Both the position numbers and the translations under genes were made by a program. The notes under the pieces were generated by a model. It saw nothing but the letters and a program-made list of their open reading frames with translations. It was not told the origin of the DNA and searched no databases. From Pseudomonas sp. FEN (GTDB lineage Bacteria; Pseudomonadota; Gammaproteobacteria; Pseudomonadales; Pseudomonadaceae), in assembly GCF_904067045.1 (NCBI RefSeq), contig NZ_CAJFDC010000016.1, forward strand, positions 124,001 to 188,000: a stretch of 64,000 bases of DNA. The letters are read 5' to 3'. Below are positions 33,576 to 42,778 of the stretch, piece by piece (the stretch's first letter is position 1; every line of letters begins with the position of its first letter).

Positions 33576-34892
33576 TCAAGATACCGCAGTCTCTGCCACG
33601 GTTGGCAGCCACAAGCGGAAACGCGCGCCCCCCAGCGGCGATTGCTCGGCGGTCAGCGTGCCACCCTGGGCTTCCAGTGCGCGCCGGCTGATGGCCAGGC
33701 CCAGGCCAAAACCGCCGGTGGCGCGATCGCGACTGCGGTCCAGGCGATAGAACGGCTCGAAAATCCGCTCCCGATCCAACTCGGGAATGCCGATGCCGTC
33801 GTCATCGACCCACAGCTCGCAGCCTTCCGGGTTGACCTTGACGCCAATCTGGATCCGTCGCTCGCAGTAACGCATGGCGTTGCGCAACAGGTTCTGCACC
33901 GCTCGTGCGGTCAGGCGCGGATCGAGGGCAAAGCGCTCCAGCGACCCGTGCATCAACACGTCCAACACGGTATCCGGCGCTTCCAGCTCTTCATCGAAGC
34001 TGCCGAGGATGCTGTCGACGAACTCGTCCAGCGACACCATGACCCGTTCCGGCTGCCGGGCCGGGTTCTGCAAGCGGCTATAGGACAACAGCTCCAGTAC
34101 CAACTCGTCCAGCTCACGGATATGCGCCACCAACCCTTGCAGGCGCTCGCGGGATGCCAGCGGCAACTCCTCGGACAAGGCCAGGGCCAGGCCAAAATCC
34201 AGCCGGGTCAAGGGTGTGCGCAGTTCATGGGACACCGCGTTGAGCAGATCACGCTGCTGGTTGAGCAGGTGCTCGATATCGGCGGCCATGGTGTCGAAAA
34301 CCGCCGCCAGCTCACCAATGTTGGAACGTGGCGAGATGTTCGTGCGCTCGCTGAGCCGGCCCTGGCCAAGGTACCTGGCGGTTTGCTTGAGACGCTCCAG
34401 GTCGCGCCAGTGCGGGCGCAGCCAGAACAACAGGCAGGCCAGCAATGCGGCGCCGATCAACACATTCATGCTCCAGAACAACAGATTCATGTCCAGCGGA
34501 TCGGGCGGCACCCGCAGGGCTACCGCCCATTGCTTATCCAGTGGCGATACTCCGAGGGTTGTGGTCCCCCAGTCGCCCAGGCGCATCACATCCTCGCCGT
34601 TGCGCAGCCGTTTTTGCTCCGGCTCGCTGAAAGTCATGTCATCAATGCGGATCAAGCTGACCTGCAAGGGTGCGAAACGCTGGTCCAGACTGCTGGCCAG
34701 TGCCGACCACTGATCTATCGGGACGCGATGAAACTGCTCGTTCAACAGACTCTGAAAGCCCCGGGACTGCTCCAGGTTGTAGCGCATGAAACGATCGTTG
34801 AAGAGCCCGATCACCACTACGGGCACCAGATAATTTGCCGCGCTAAAGGTAACAATGGTGATCAGGTAAAGCCGCACGAGGATCTTCAGCAT
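33576..34892 (-). CDS. Two-component sensor histidine kinase (RstB-like)
   Basis: 438 residues. Two membrane segments (about 8-30 and 140-158) enclose a periplasmic sensor region (about 31-139). A HAMP linker (about 158-212), a DHp helix with H222 (NAVSHELRTPLTRLDF) and an ATPase domain with N-box NLLRNAMRYC, G1 DDDGIGIP and G2 GFGLGLAIS follow. It lies four bases after the response regulator gene. The stimulus is unknown; the linked RND pump is the probable target. Confidence 0.93.
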   Translation of the reverse strand: MLKILVRLYLITIVTFSAANYLVPVVVIGLFNDRFMRYNLEQSRGFQSLLNEQFHRVPIDQWSALASSLDQRFAPLQVSLIRIDDMTFSEPEQKRLRNGEDVMRLGDWGTTTLGVSPLDKQWAVALRVPPDPLDMNLLFWSMNVLIGAALLACLLFWLRPHWRDLERLKQTARYLGQGRLSERTNISPRSNIGELAAVFDTMAADIEHLLNQQRDLLNAVSHELRTPLTRLDFGLALALSEELPLASRERLQGLVAHIRELDELVLELLSYSRLQNPARQPERVMVSLDEFVDSILGSFDEELEAPDTVLDVLMHGSLERFALDPRLTARAVQNLLRNAMRYCERRIQIGVKVNPEGCELWVDDDGIGIPELDRERIFEPFYRLDRSRDRATGGFGLGLAISRRALEAQGGTLTAEQSPLGGARFRLWLPTVAETAVS

Positions 34893-34896
34893 CGCT

Positions 34897-35598
34897 TCAG
34901 TACTCCCACTCGGAGCGACTGAACAGGTAGCCCTTGCCCCATACGGTCTTGATCTTGCGCGCTTCACCCGCATGGTCATCGAACTTGCGGCGCAATTTGG
35001 AAATCGCCACGTCCACCGAACGGTCGGTGCCATTGAATTCGATACCGCGCAGGCGCTGGAGAATCTGGTCGCGACTGAGCACTTCGCCGGCGTGTCGGGC
35101 CAGCACCACCAGCAGGTTGTACTCACCACTGGACAGCTCCACCGTCTGCTCGCGCCAGACCACGGTGCGCTCCGACAGGTCGATGCACAGGTTGCCCATC
35201 AGGATCCGGTCGCTGGCCAGCGGAGAATCGCCCAGACTGCTACGGCGCAGCAGGGTTCGCACCCGGGCCAGCAGCACTCGTGGTTCGCAGGGCTTGGTCA
35301 CGTAGTCGTCGGCGCCCATCTCCAGGCCCAGCACCTGGTCGTGGCTGTCATCGCGGGCGGTGAGCATCAGGATCGGCAGCGTCGCCGATTCGGCGCGCAA
35401 CAGGCGACACACTTGCAGGCCGTCGAGGCCCGGCAGCATCAAGTCAAGGATCACCAGGTCCGGCGAAGTCTTTCGAGCATGTTCGCGCACCTGGTCGCCA
35501 CGGGTCAGCACATTGACGTGGTAGCCGTTGCGCTCCAGGTAGCTGGCGATCAATTCACTGAGGGCGTTGTCGTCTTCGACCAGTAGAATGTTAGGCAT
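34897..35598 (-). CDS. OmpR-family response regulator (RstA-like)
   Basis: 233 residues. The receiver domain has acidic pocket E8 D9 D10 and phosphoacceptor D52 (LVILDLMLPG). The C-terminal winged helix (about 135-230) ends KTVWGKGYLFSRS. The ATG at 35598 gives the standard MPNILLVEDD opening; the longer frame to 35679 does not look like protein. There is no clear ribosome site before this ATG. It is divergent from the RND efflux operon with a 153-base gap. Confidence 0.93.
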   Translation of the reverse strand: MPNILLVEDDNALSELIASYLERNGYHVNVLTRGDQVREHARKTSPDLVILDLMLPGLDGLQVCRLLRAESATLPILMLTARDDSHDQVLGLEMGADDYVTKPCEPRVLLARVRTLLRRSSLGDSPLASDRILMGNLCIDLSERTVVWREQTVELSSGEYNLLVVLARHAGEVLSRDQILQRLRGIEFNGTDRSVDVAISKLRRKFDDHAGEARKIKTVWGKGYLFSRSEWEY

Positions 35599-35751
35599 AG
35601 TAAAATTTACAAAGCGGAAACCGTGGAGGATATACGCCTGTAGGCCCCAACGAGCAGAAGCTTCACACTTTTTCACCAACGCCCTACATAGGTTAACAAC
35701 ACCGTCTGGGCGCGCCCCTTAGCATGCGGAGGTCATTACTGGAACTCTGTT

Positions 35752-36909
35752 ATGTTGAAGAAGCTATTTGCCCCGCTTTGCGTGTCGGGCCTGGCGCTGG
35801 TCCTGAGCGCCTGTGACAAATCCCCGAAAGCCCCGGAAACACCGCCAGCGCCCACGGTTCGGGTCGAGACACTCAAAAGCCGCAGCCTGTCCATCAATAG
35901 CGAACTGAGCGGACGCATTGCCGCGCCACGCATTGCCCAAGTCCGCGCCCGCGTGGCCGGTGTGGTGCTGCAACAGGTATTTCGCGAAGGTAGCGACGTG
36001 AAGCAGGGCGACGTATTGTTCCGCATCGACCCGGCGCCGTTCAAGGCCGACCTCGACAGCGCGGTCGCCAGTCTGCAAAAGGCCGAGGCCAACGCCCTCC
36101 AGACCCGGCTACAGCAGCAGCGCTATCGCGACCTGGTGGAAAGCAACGCTGTCAGCCGCCAGGACTATGACAACGCCATAGCCGCCGCGCGCCAGAGCGC
36201 CGCCGATGTCGCCGCCAACAAGGCCGCCGTGCAACGGGCCCGACTCAACCTCGGCTATGCCACCGTCACCGCGCCGATTTCCGGGCGCATCGGTCGGGCG
36301 CTGGTAACCGAAGGCGCCCTGGTTGGCCAAAGTGAAACCACGCCGCTGGCGCTGATCCAGCAGTTGAATCCGATCCACGCCGACCTGACCCAGTCGACTC
36401 GCGAGCTCAATAAGCTGCGCCGCGCCCTGCGCGCCGGGCAGTTGCAGCAGGTCGGGCAGAATCAGGCCAAAGCCACGCTGATCCAGGACGACGGCAGTGC
36501 CTACCCGTTGCCAGGCAAGTTGCTGTTCACCGATATCAGCGTCGACCCCGGCACCGGCCAGGTGATCCTGCGCAGCGAATTCCCCAACCCCGACCTCGAC
36601 CTGTTGCCCGGTAGTTTCGTCCGGGTGCGCGTCGAGCAGGCGGTGAACCATGAAGCGCTTACCGTGCAGCAACGAGCCATCCAGCGCGACAGCGCCGGGA
36701 TCGCCCAGGTACTGCTGGTGGACGCCGAACAACGGGTCCGCCAACAGCCGGTGCAGCTGGGAGCGGTGCAGGACGATCACTGGATCGTCAACGAAGGCCT
36801 CAAGCCTGGCGACCGCGTCGTCGTCGAGGGTCTGCAACACGCCCGTGTCGGAGAGAAGGTCCGGATCGACGACAGCCCTCTTCCCCTCGCCCAGTCCAAA
36901 GGACAGTGA
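35752..36909 (+). CDS. RND efflux periplasmic adaptor (membrane fusion) lipoprotein
   Basis: 385 residues of the MexA/AcrA family. A lipoprotein signal ends LVLSAC, with the lipidated cysteine at 21. A barrel-sandwich (VRARVAGVVLQQVFREGSDVK), an alpha-hairpin (about 100-170) and a beta-barrel (NLGYATVTAPISGRIGRALV) are visible. It links the inner-membrane pump to an outer-membrane channel. Its stop is two bases before the ATG of the pump gene. Confidence 0.95.
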   Translation: MLKKLFAPLCVSGLALVLSACDKSPKAPETPPAPTVRVETLKSRSLSINSELSGRIAAPRIAQVRARVAGVVLQQVFREGSDVKQGDVLFRIDPAPFKADLDSAVASLQKAEANALQTRLQQQRYRDLVESNAVSRQDYDNAIAAARQSAADVAANKAAVQRARLNLGYATVTAPISGRIGRALVTEGALVGQSETTPLALIQQLNPIHADLTQSTRELNKLRRALRAGQLQQVGQNQAKATLIQDDGSAYPLPGKLLFTDISVDPGTGQVILRSEFPNPDLDLLPGSFVRVRVEQAVNHEALTVQQRAIQRDSAGIAQVLLVDAEQRVRQQPVQLGAVQDDHWIVNEGLKPGDRVVVEGLQHARVGEKVRIDDSPLPLAQSKGQ

Positions 36910-36911
36910 GC

Positions 36912-39900
36912 ATGCCGCATTTCTTTATCGACCGGCCGGTCTTCGCCTGGGTGGTCGCTTTGTTCATCCTGCTGGCGGGCGTATTGGCTATCCCGCAGTT
37001 GCCAGTGGCGCAGTACCCTAACGTCGCGCCACCGAAGGTGGAAATCTATGCCGTCTACCCCGGCGCGTCGGCACAGACCATGGACGAAAGTGTGGTCAGC
37101 CTGATCGAGCAGGAGCTCAACGGCGTCGATCACCTGTTGTATTTCGAATCCCAGAGCAGCCTGGGCAGTGCCACGATTACCGCCACCTTTCAGCCGGGCA
37201 CCAACCCGGAAATGGCCCAGGTGGATGTGCAGAACCGCCTGAAAGCGGTGGAGTCGCGCTTGCCCGCCGCCGTGACCCAGCAAGGCCTGCAGGTGCAAAA
37301 GGTCTCCTCCGGCTTCCTGTTGCTCGCGACGCTCTCTTCCAGCGACGGCAAGTATGACGAAAGCGCCCTCAGCGACTACCTGGCGCGCAACGTGATGAAC
37401 GAGATCAAGCGCCTCGACGGTGTCGGCAAGGCCCAGCTGTATGGCGCCGAACGGGCCATGCGGATCTGGATCGACCCGCAAAAGCTGGTGGGTTTCAACC
37501 TGACCCCGGCAGACGTCAGCGCCGCCGTGGCCGGGCAGAACGCTCAAGTTTCGGCGGGCAGCATTGGCGACCTGCCAGCCCGCCCAACCCAGGAAATCAC
37601 TGCGGCGGTGCTGGTCAAGGGCCGATTGAGCACGCCCCAGGAGTTCGCCGATATTGTCCTGCGGGCCAATTCCGACGGCTCCAGCGTGCGCATTGGCGAT
37701 GTCGCCCGGGTGGAAATCGGCAGCCAGGATTACCAGTATGGCACCCGCCTGAACGGCAAGCCGTCCACGGCCTTCAGCGTGCAATTGAGCCCCGGGGCCA
37801 ATGCCCTGCGCACCGCCACTCTGGTGCGCGCCAAGCTCGACGAGCTGGCGCGCTACTTCCCGGCCGGGGTCGAATACAAGATCCCCTACGACACTTCGCC
37901 GTTCGTCAAGGTCTCGATCACCAAGGTGCTCTACACCCTGGGTGAAGCCATGCTGCTGGTGTTCGCGGTAATGTTCCTGTTCCTGCAGAACATCCGCTAC
38001 ACCCTGATCCCGACCCTGGTGGTACCGGTGGCGCTGATGGGCACCTTTGCCACCATGCTGGTCCTGGGCTTCTCGATCAACGTGCTGACCATGTTCGGCA
38101 TGGTGCTGGCCATCGGTATCCTGGTGGACGATGCGATTGTGGTGGTGGAAAACGTCGAGCGGATCATGGCCACTGAAGGGCTGTCACCGCGGGACGCCAC
38201 CCGCAAGGCGATGGGCCAGATCAGCGGCGCCATTGTCGGTATCACCCTGGTGCTGGTGGCGGTGTTCATTCCCATGGCCTTCATGCAGGGTTCGGTGGGG
38301 GTGATCTACCAGCAGTTCTCATTGTCCATGGCGACCTCGATCCTGTTCTCGGCCTTCCTCGCCCTGACCCTGACCCCGGCGCTGTGCGCCACCCTGCTCA
38401 AGCCGATAGCCCAGGGCGAGCATCACGCCAAGGGCGGTTTCTTCGGCGCGTTCAACCGACGTTTCGAGCAGCTTGGTAATAAATATGAAGGCTGGGTGGT
38501 GTATGCCCTGAAACGCAGCGGCCGCTACCTGCTGGTCTATGGCCTGCTGCTGGTGCTGCTGGGGTTGTGCTTCACGCGTCTGCCCGCCTCCTTCCTGCCG
38601 GTGGAAGACCAGGGCTATACCATCACCGATATCCAGCTGCCGCCCGGGGCGAGCCAGAACCGCACGATCAAGGTGGTGGAACAGATCGAAGCCCATAACG
38701 CCACGGAGCCGGGTGTTGGCGATACCACCATGATCCTCGGTTTCAGCTTCTCCGGCAGCGGGCAGAACGCCGCGCTGGCTTTCACCACCTTGAAGGACTG
38801 GTCGGTGCGTGGCGCCAAGGACTCGGCGCAAGCCATTGCCGAGCGCGCCAACCTGGTCCTGGGCGAGGTCAAGGATGCCGTGGCCTACGCCATTCTGCCA
38901 CCGCCGGTGGATGGCCTAGGCACCTCCGCCGGCTTCGAGTTCCGCTTGCAGGACCGTGGTGGCGTTGGTCATGAAGCGCTGATGAACGCCCGCAGCCAGT
39001 TGCTGGCGGCAGCGGAAAAGAGCCCGGTGCTGGCCAATGTCCGCGAAAGCGCCCTGGCCGAAGCGCCGCAAGTACAGCTGGAAGTCGATCGACAGCAGGC
39101 CAATGCGCTGGGCGTGTCCTTCGCCGATATTGGCGCCCTGCTCTCCACCGCGCTGGGCTCGACCTATGTCAACGACTTCCCGAACCAGGGACGCATGCAG
39201 CGAGTGGTGATCCAGGCTGAAGGCGACCAGCGCAGCCAGGTGGCCGATCTGCTGAAGATCAATGTGCGCAACAGCAGCGGGAAAATGGTGCCGCTCTCGG
39301 CCTTTGTCCAGGCGCACTGGACCCAGGGCCCAGCTCAGCTGACCCGCTACAACGGCTACCCGGCAATTGCCATTTCCGGAGAACCCAAGACCGGGCACAG
39401 CACCGGGCAGGCGATGCAGGAGATTGAGCGACTGGTCACACAATTGCCAACCGGGCTCGGCCTGGAGTGGACCGGGTTGTCGTTGCAGGAGCGCTTGTCC
39501 GGCTCCCAGGCGACGATGTTGCTGGGGCTGTCGCTGCTGGTGGTGTTCCTCTGTCTGGCGGCGCTGTATGAAAGCTGGTCGATCCCGACCTCGGTACTGT
39601 TGGTGGTGCCGCTCGGGGTGCTCGGTGCGGTCCTGGCGGTGACCTTGCGCGGGATGCCCAACGATGTGTTCTTCAAAGTCGGCCTGATCACTATCATCGG
39701 CCTGTCGGCGAAGAATGCGATCCTGATCATCGAGTTCGCCAAGAGCCTCCATGACGCGGGGCATGATCTGCTCGACGCCACGGTACAGGCGGCGCGCCTG
39801 CGCTTGCGGCCGATCATCATGACCTCGCTGGCGTTTATCCTCGGGGTGGTACCGCTGGCGATCGCCACCGGTGCCAGTTCGGCGAGCCAGCAGGCGATCG

Positions 39901-40004
39901 GTACCGGGGTGATTGGCGGGATGATCACGGCGACGCTGGCGGTGCTGTTCGTGCCAGTGTTCTTTGTGGTGGTGACGAAGCTGGCCAGGCGCAAGGGGGC
40001 ATGA
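36912..40004 (+). CDS. RND multidrug efflux inner-membrane pump (HAE1 family)
   Basis: 1030 residues, 12 membrane helices with two large periplasmic loops. It opens with the family hallmark MPHFFIDRPVFAWVVALFI. The proton-relay aspartates D406 and D407 lie in GILVDDAIVVVEN. The ATG at 36912 is preferred to a GTG two codons earlier that overlaps the adaptor stop. Members expel drugs, detergents and similar compounds using proton motive force. No outer-membrane factor gene follows, so it must share a channel such as an OprM type encoded elsewhere. Confidence 0.96.
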   Translation: MPHFFIDRPVFAWVVALFILLAGVLAIPQLPVAQYPNVAPPKVEIYAVYPGASAQTMDESVVSLIEQELNGVDHLLYFESQSSLGSATITATFQPGTNPEMAQVDVQNRLKAVESRLPAAVTQQGLQVQKVSSGFLLLATLSSSDGKYDESALSDYLARNVMNEIKRLDGVGKAQLYGAERAMRIWIDPQKLVGFNLTPADVSAAVAGQNAQVSAGSIGDLPARPTQEITAAVLVKGRLSTPQEFADIVLRANSDGSSVRIGDVARVEIGSQDYQYGTRLNGKPSTAFSVQLSPGANALRTATLVRAKLDELARYFPAGVEYKIPYDTSPFVKVSITKVLYTLGEAMLLVFAVMFLFLQNIRYTLIPTLVVPVALMGTFATMLVLGFSINVLTMFGMVLAIGILVDDAIVVVENVERIMATEGLSPRDATRKAMGQISGAIVGITLVLVAVFIPMAFMQGSVGVIYQQFSLSMATSILFSAFLALTLTPALCATLLKPIAQGEHHAKGGFFGAFNRRFEQLGNKYEGWVVYALKRSGRYLLVYGLLLVLLGLCFTRLPASFLPVEDQGYTITDIQLPPGASQNRTIKVVEQIEAHNATEPGVGDTTMILGFSFSGSGQNAALAFTTLKDWSVRGAKDSAQAIAERANLVLGEVKDAVAYAILPPPVDGLGTSAGFEFRLQDRGGVGHEALMNARSQLLAAAEKSPVLANVRESALAEAPQVQLEVDRQQANALGVSFADIGALLSTALGSTYVNDFPNQGRMQRVVIQAEGDQRSQVADLLKINVRNSSGKMVPLSAFVQAHWTQGPAQLTRYNGYPAIAISGEPKTGHSTGQAMQEIERLVTQLPTGLGLEWTGLSLQERLSGSQATMLLGLSLLVVFLCLAALYESWSIPTSVLLVVPLGVLGAVLAVTLRGMPNDVFFKVGLITIIGLSAKNAILIIEFAKSLHDAGHDLLDATVQAARLRLRPIIMTSLAFILGVVPLAIATGASSASQQAIGTGVIGGMITATLAVLFVPVFFVVVTKLARRKGA

Positions 40005-40020
40005 TTATAGGTTGACCTCA

Positions 40021-40123
40021 AGGCCCTCTTCGCGGGCAAGCCCTGCTCCTACAGTTTCGTGTCGTGTACAAAGCTGGTGTACGACGCCGTACTGTAGGAG
40101 CAGGGCTTGCCCGCGAAGAGGCC
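40021..40123. repeat. Long paired REP-like inverted repeat
   Basis: 40021-40055 and 40091-40123 are almost perfect reverse complements over about 33 bases (core GCGGGCAAGCCCTGCTCCTA). They form a strong cruciform or bidirectional hairpin between the convergent RND pump and hxcS genes, and may act as terminator for both. Confidence 0.88.
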
Positions 40124-40148
40124 GGCCCAGGCAACCCACCTGCCCCGG

Positions 40149-41360
40149 CTATTGCACCAACTGGTTGATCTCGATGATCGGCAGCAACACCGCCATCACG
40201 ATCAACAGCACCACCGCCCCCATCACCACGATCATCAGTGGTTCGAGCAACGCGGTCATGCCCATGGCCCGTCGCTCGATGTCCCGTGACAGGGTCTGCG
40301 CCGCCCGCTCCAGCATCGGCGGCAATGAGCCGGTTTTCTCGCCGCTGGCAATCAGATGGATCAACACCGGTGGAAACACCTTTTCCACCTTCAGCGCCGC
40401 CGCCAGGTTCACCCCTTCGCGGACCCGCGCCGTGGCCTCGCTCACACTCAGGCTCAGGCGGTCGTTGGACACCGTCTGGCGCGCCGCCTCCAGCGCCCGC
40501 AGCAACGGCACCCCGGCCCCGCCGAGAATCGCCAGGGTCGAGGCGAAGCGCGCGGTGTTCAGCCCCAGCACGAAACGGCCGATCAACGGCAGACGCAGGA
40601 TCCGACTGTGCCAGCCCAATCGCGCCGCTGGATTGCGCAAATACAGGCGCCAGCCCCAGAACCCAGCGACCAGGACGGCGAAACACAGCCAACCCCAGGC
40701 GCGGATGAAGTCGCTGGCATTGAGCATGGCCACGGTCAGCCCGGGCAGATCCTGGCGGGCCTGGGAAAAGGCGCTGACCACCTGGGGTACCACATAACTG
40801 AGCAGGAAAATCACAATCGCCACCGACACCAACCCCACCACCCCCGGGTAGATGAACGCGGTAAGAATCTTGCCCCGCAGGTTGTTGCGCTCCTCGATAT
40901 AGTCGGCCAATCGCTCCATGACCTGGGCCAGGTCGCCGGACTCCTCGCCCGCGGCGATCAACGCCCGGTAGATGTCGGGAAAGTCCCGTGGCCGCTTGGC
41001 CAGGGCTTCAGCCAGGCGCATGCCGCCGCGCACATCGGCACGCACCGCGCTCAGGGTCTGGGCGATATGCTTGCGCTCGGCCTGCTCCACCGCCGCACTC
41101 AGCGCGGCTTCCAGCGGCAGGCTGGCGCCCAGCAGGCTCGCCAGTTGCCGGGTGGCCCAGGCCAGGTCGTTGTCCGACAGCTTGGCGCTGAACATCCCGC
41201 TGGCGCCGCCAGCGCCTTGAACGCCATCCGCCTGGACCAGCAAGGCAGTCAACCCGCGACTGCGCAATACGCCCATGGCCGCACCCTGGCTGTCGGCTTC
41301 CAGATGGCCGGTTTCGATCTTGCCCAGGGCGTCGGCGGCTTCGAAGCGATAGCGATTCAT
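40149..41360 (-). CDS. hxcS: Type II secretion inner-membrane protein GspF (HxcS)
   Basis: 403 residues, the standard GspF length, with two T2SSF domains (about 70-190 and 270-395) and three membrane segments. A typical motif is ALIAAGEESGDLAQVMERLA and its counterpart LIASGEKTGSLPPMLERAA. It forms the platform that couples the ATPase to pseudopilus assembly. Its ATG overlaps the hxcR stop by one base (TGATG). It is the last gene of the minus-strand hxc operon. In P. aeruginosa the secreted phosphatase gene lapA follows hxcS; here a REP pair and the RND pump follow. Confidence 0.94.
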   Translation of the reverse strand: MNRYRFEAADALGKIETGHLEADSQGAAMGVLRSRGLTALLVQADGVQGAGGASGMFSAKLSDNDLAWATRQLASLLGASLPLEAALSAAVEQAERKHIAQTLSAVRADVRGGMRLAEALAKRPRDFPDIYRALIAAGEESGDLAQVMERLADYIEERNNLRGKILTAFIYPGVVGLVSVAIVIFLLSYVVPQVVSAFSQARQDLPGLTVAMLNASDFIRAWGWLCFAVLVAGFWGWRLYLRNPAARLGWHSRILRLPLIGRFVLGLNTARFASTLAILGGAGVPLLRALEAARQTVSNDRLSLSVSEATARVREGVNLAAALKVEKVFPPVLIHLIASGEKTGSLPPMLERAAQTLSRDIERRAMGMTALLEPLMIVVMGAVVLLIVMAVLLPIIEINQLVQ

Positions 41361-42778
41361 CAGGTGTCCCGTGTCACGCGAAGGATCTCTTCCGGCGCGG
41401 TGGCGCCGCTGCGTACCCAGCGCTCGCCATCCTCGCGCATGCTCAACATGCCCGCCGCGCGCGCGGCCAGGCGCAGGGCCTGCTCGCCGGCGCCCTGGTG
41501 GATCAGCGTGCGGATGTCATCGTCAATGCAGAACAGCTCGTGGATACCGGTGCGGCCGCTGTAGCCGGTGTGATTGCATACACTGCAGCCCAGCGGCCGC
41601 CAGGTGCCGGGCGCGGCCGGATCTTCCTGGCGACAGTGCTGGCACAGCCGTCGCACCAGACGCTGGGCCAACACGCCGAGCATCGACGAGGCCAGCAGGA
41701 ACGGCTCGACGCCCATGTCGATCAAGCGGTTGACCGCCGACACCGCGTCGTTGGTGTGCAGGGTCGCCAGCACCAAGTGTCCGGTGAGCGAGGCCTGCAC
41801 GGCAATCTGCGCGGTTTCGAGGTCGCGGATCTCGCCGATCATGATGATGTCCGGGTCCTGGCGCAGAATCGCCCGCAAGGCCAGGGCGAAGGTCATGTCG
41901 ATCTTGGCGTTGACCTGGATCTGGCTGATGCCTGGCAGGTCATACTCCACCGGGTCCTCGACGGTGAGGATATTGCTGGTGCTGGCGTCGAGCCGGGCCA
42001 GGGCGGCGTAGAGGCTGGTGGTCTTGCCACTGCCGGTGGGTCCGGTGACCAGCACGATGCCGTGGGGCTGGCGGATCAGTTGATCGAGCCGGGCCAGCAC
42101 CTCGGGGTCCATGCCCAGGGTTTCCAGTTGCAGGCGCCCGGCCTGCTTGTCCAGAAGACGCATCACCACCCGTTCGCCATGGCCGGTGGGCACGGTGGAG
42201 ACACGGATATCGATCGGTCGACCGGCCACGCGCAAGGCAATGCGGCCATCCTGGGGCAAGCGTTTCTCGGCGATATCCAACTGGGCCATGATCTTGATCC
42301 GCGACACCAGCGCCCCGTGCAGGGCCTTGCGCGGCGAGACCACGTCGCGCAGGGTACCGTCGACCCGATAGCGCACCACCGAATGGGTCTCGAAGGGTTC
42401 GATATGGATATCACTGGCCTCGTCCCGCGCGGCCTGGGTCAGCAAGGCGTTGATCATGCGAATTACCGGGGCGCCGTCCTGGGTGTCGAGCAGGTCGGTG
42501 ATTTCCGGGATGTCCTGCATCAGGCGGTCGAGATCCACTTCGTTTTCCGCCGCGCCGACCACCGCCGCCGCGCTGCCGGTGTCGGCATAGGCGCTGGCGA
42601 GCAGGCCATCGAGTTCGTCGTCACGCACCCGCTCCAGCCGCGCCGGGCCGAACTGCCGGCGCACCTCGCTGATGGCCCAGCCCGGGGTCGACGGACACAG
42701 GATCAGTACCGCCCCCTCCTCGCCCTCGCGCAGCAGGACCCGCTGCGCCTTGGCCCACGCATACGGCAACGCGCTCAT
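41360..42778 (-). CDS. hxcR: Type II secretion ATPase GspE (HxcR)
   Basis: 472 residues. The N-terminal T2SSE domain is short; the ATPase core has Walker A GPTGSGKTTSLYA (about 243-255), the Asp box TVEDPVEYDLPG, Walker B DPDIIMIGEIRD and the His box. The tetracysteine zinc motif CQHC..CSVC is near 380-400. It powers pseudopilus growth at the cytoplasmic face. Four-base ATGA overlap with hxcQ and one-base overlap with hxcS show tight coupling. Confidence 0.95.
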   Translation of the reverse strand: MSALPYAWAKAQRVLLREGEEGAVLILCPSTPGWAISEVRRQFGPARLERVRDDELDGLLASAYADTGSAAAVVGAAENEVDLDRLMQDIPEITDLLDTQDGAPVIRMINALLTQAARDEASDIHIEPFETHSVVRYRVDGTLRDVVSPRKALHGALVSRIKIMAQLDIAEKRLPQDGRIALRVAGRPIDIRVSTVPTGHGERVVMRLLDKQAGRLQLETLGMDPEVLARLDQLIRQPHGIVLVTGPTGSGKTTSLYAALARLDASTSNILTVEDPVEYDLPGISQIQVNAKIDMTFALALRAILRQDPDIIMIGEIRDLETAQIAVQASLTGHLVLATLHTNDAVSAVNRLIDMGVEPFLLASSMLGVLAQRLVRRLCQHCRQEDPAAPGTWRPLGCSVCNHTGYSGRTGIHELFCIDDDIRTLIHQGAGEQALRLAARAAGMLSMREDGERWVRSGATAPEEILRVTRDT

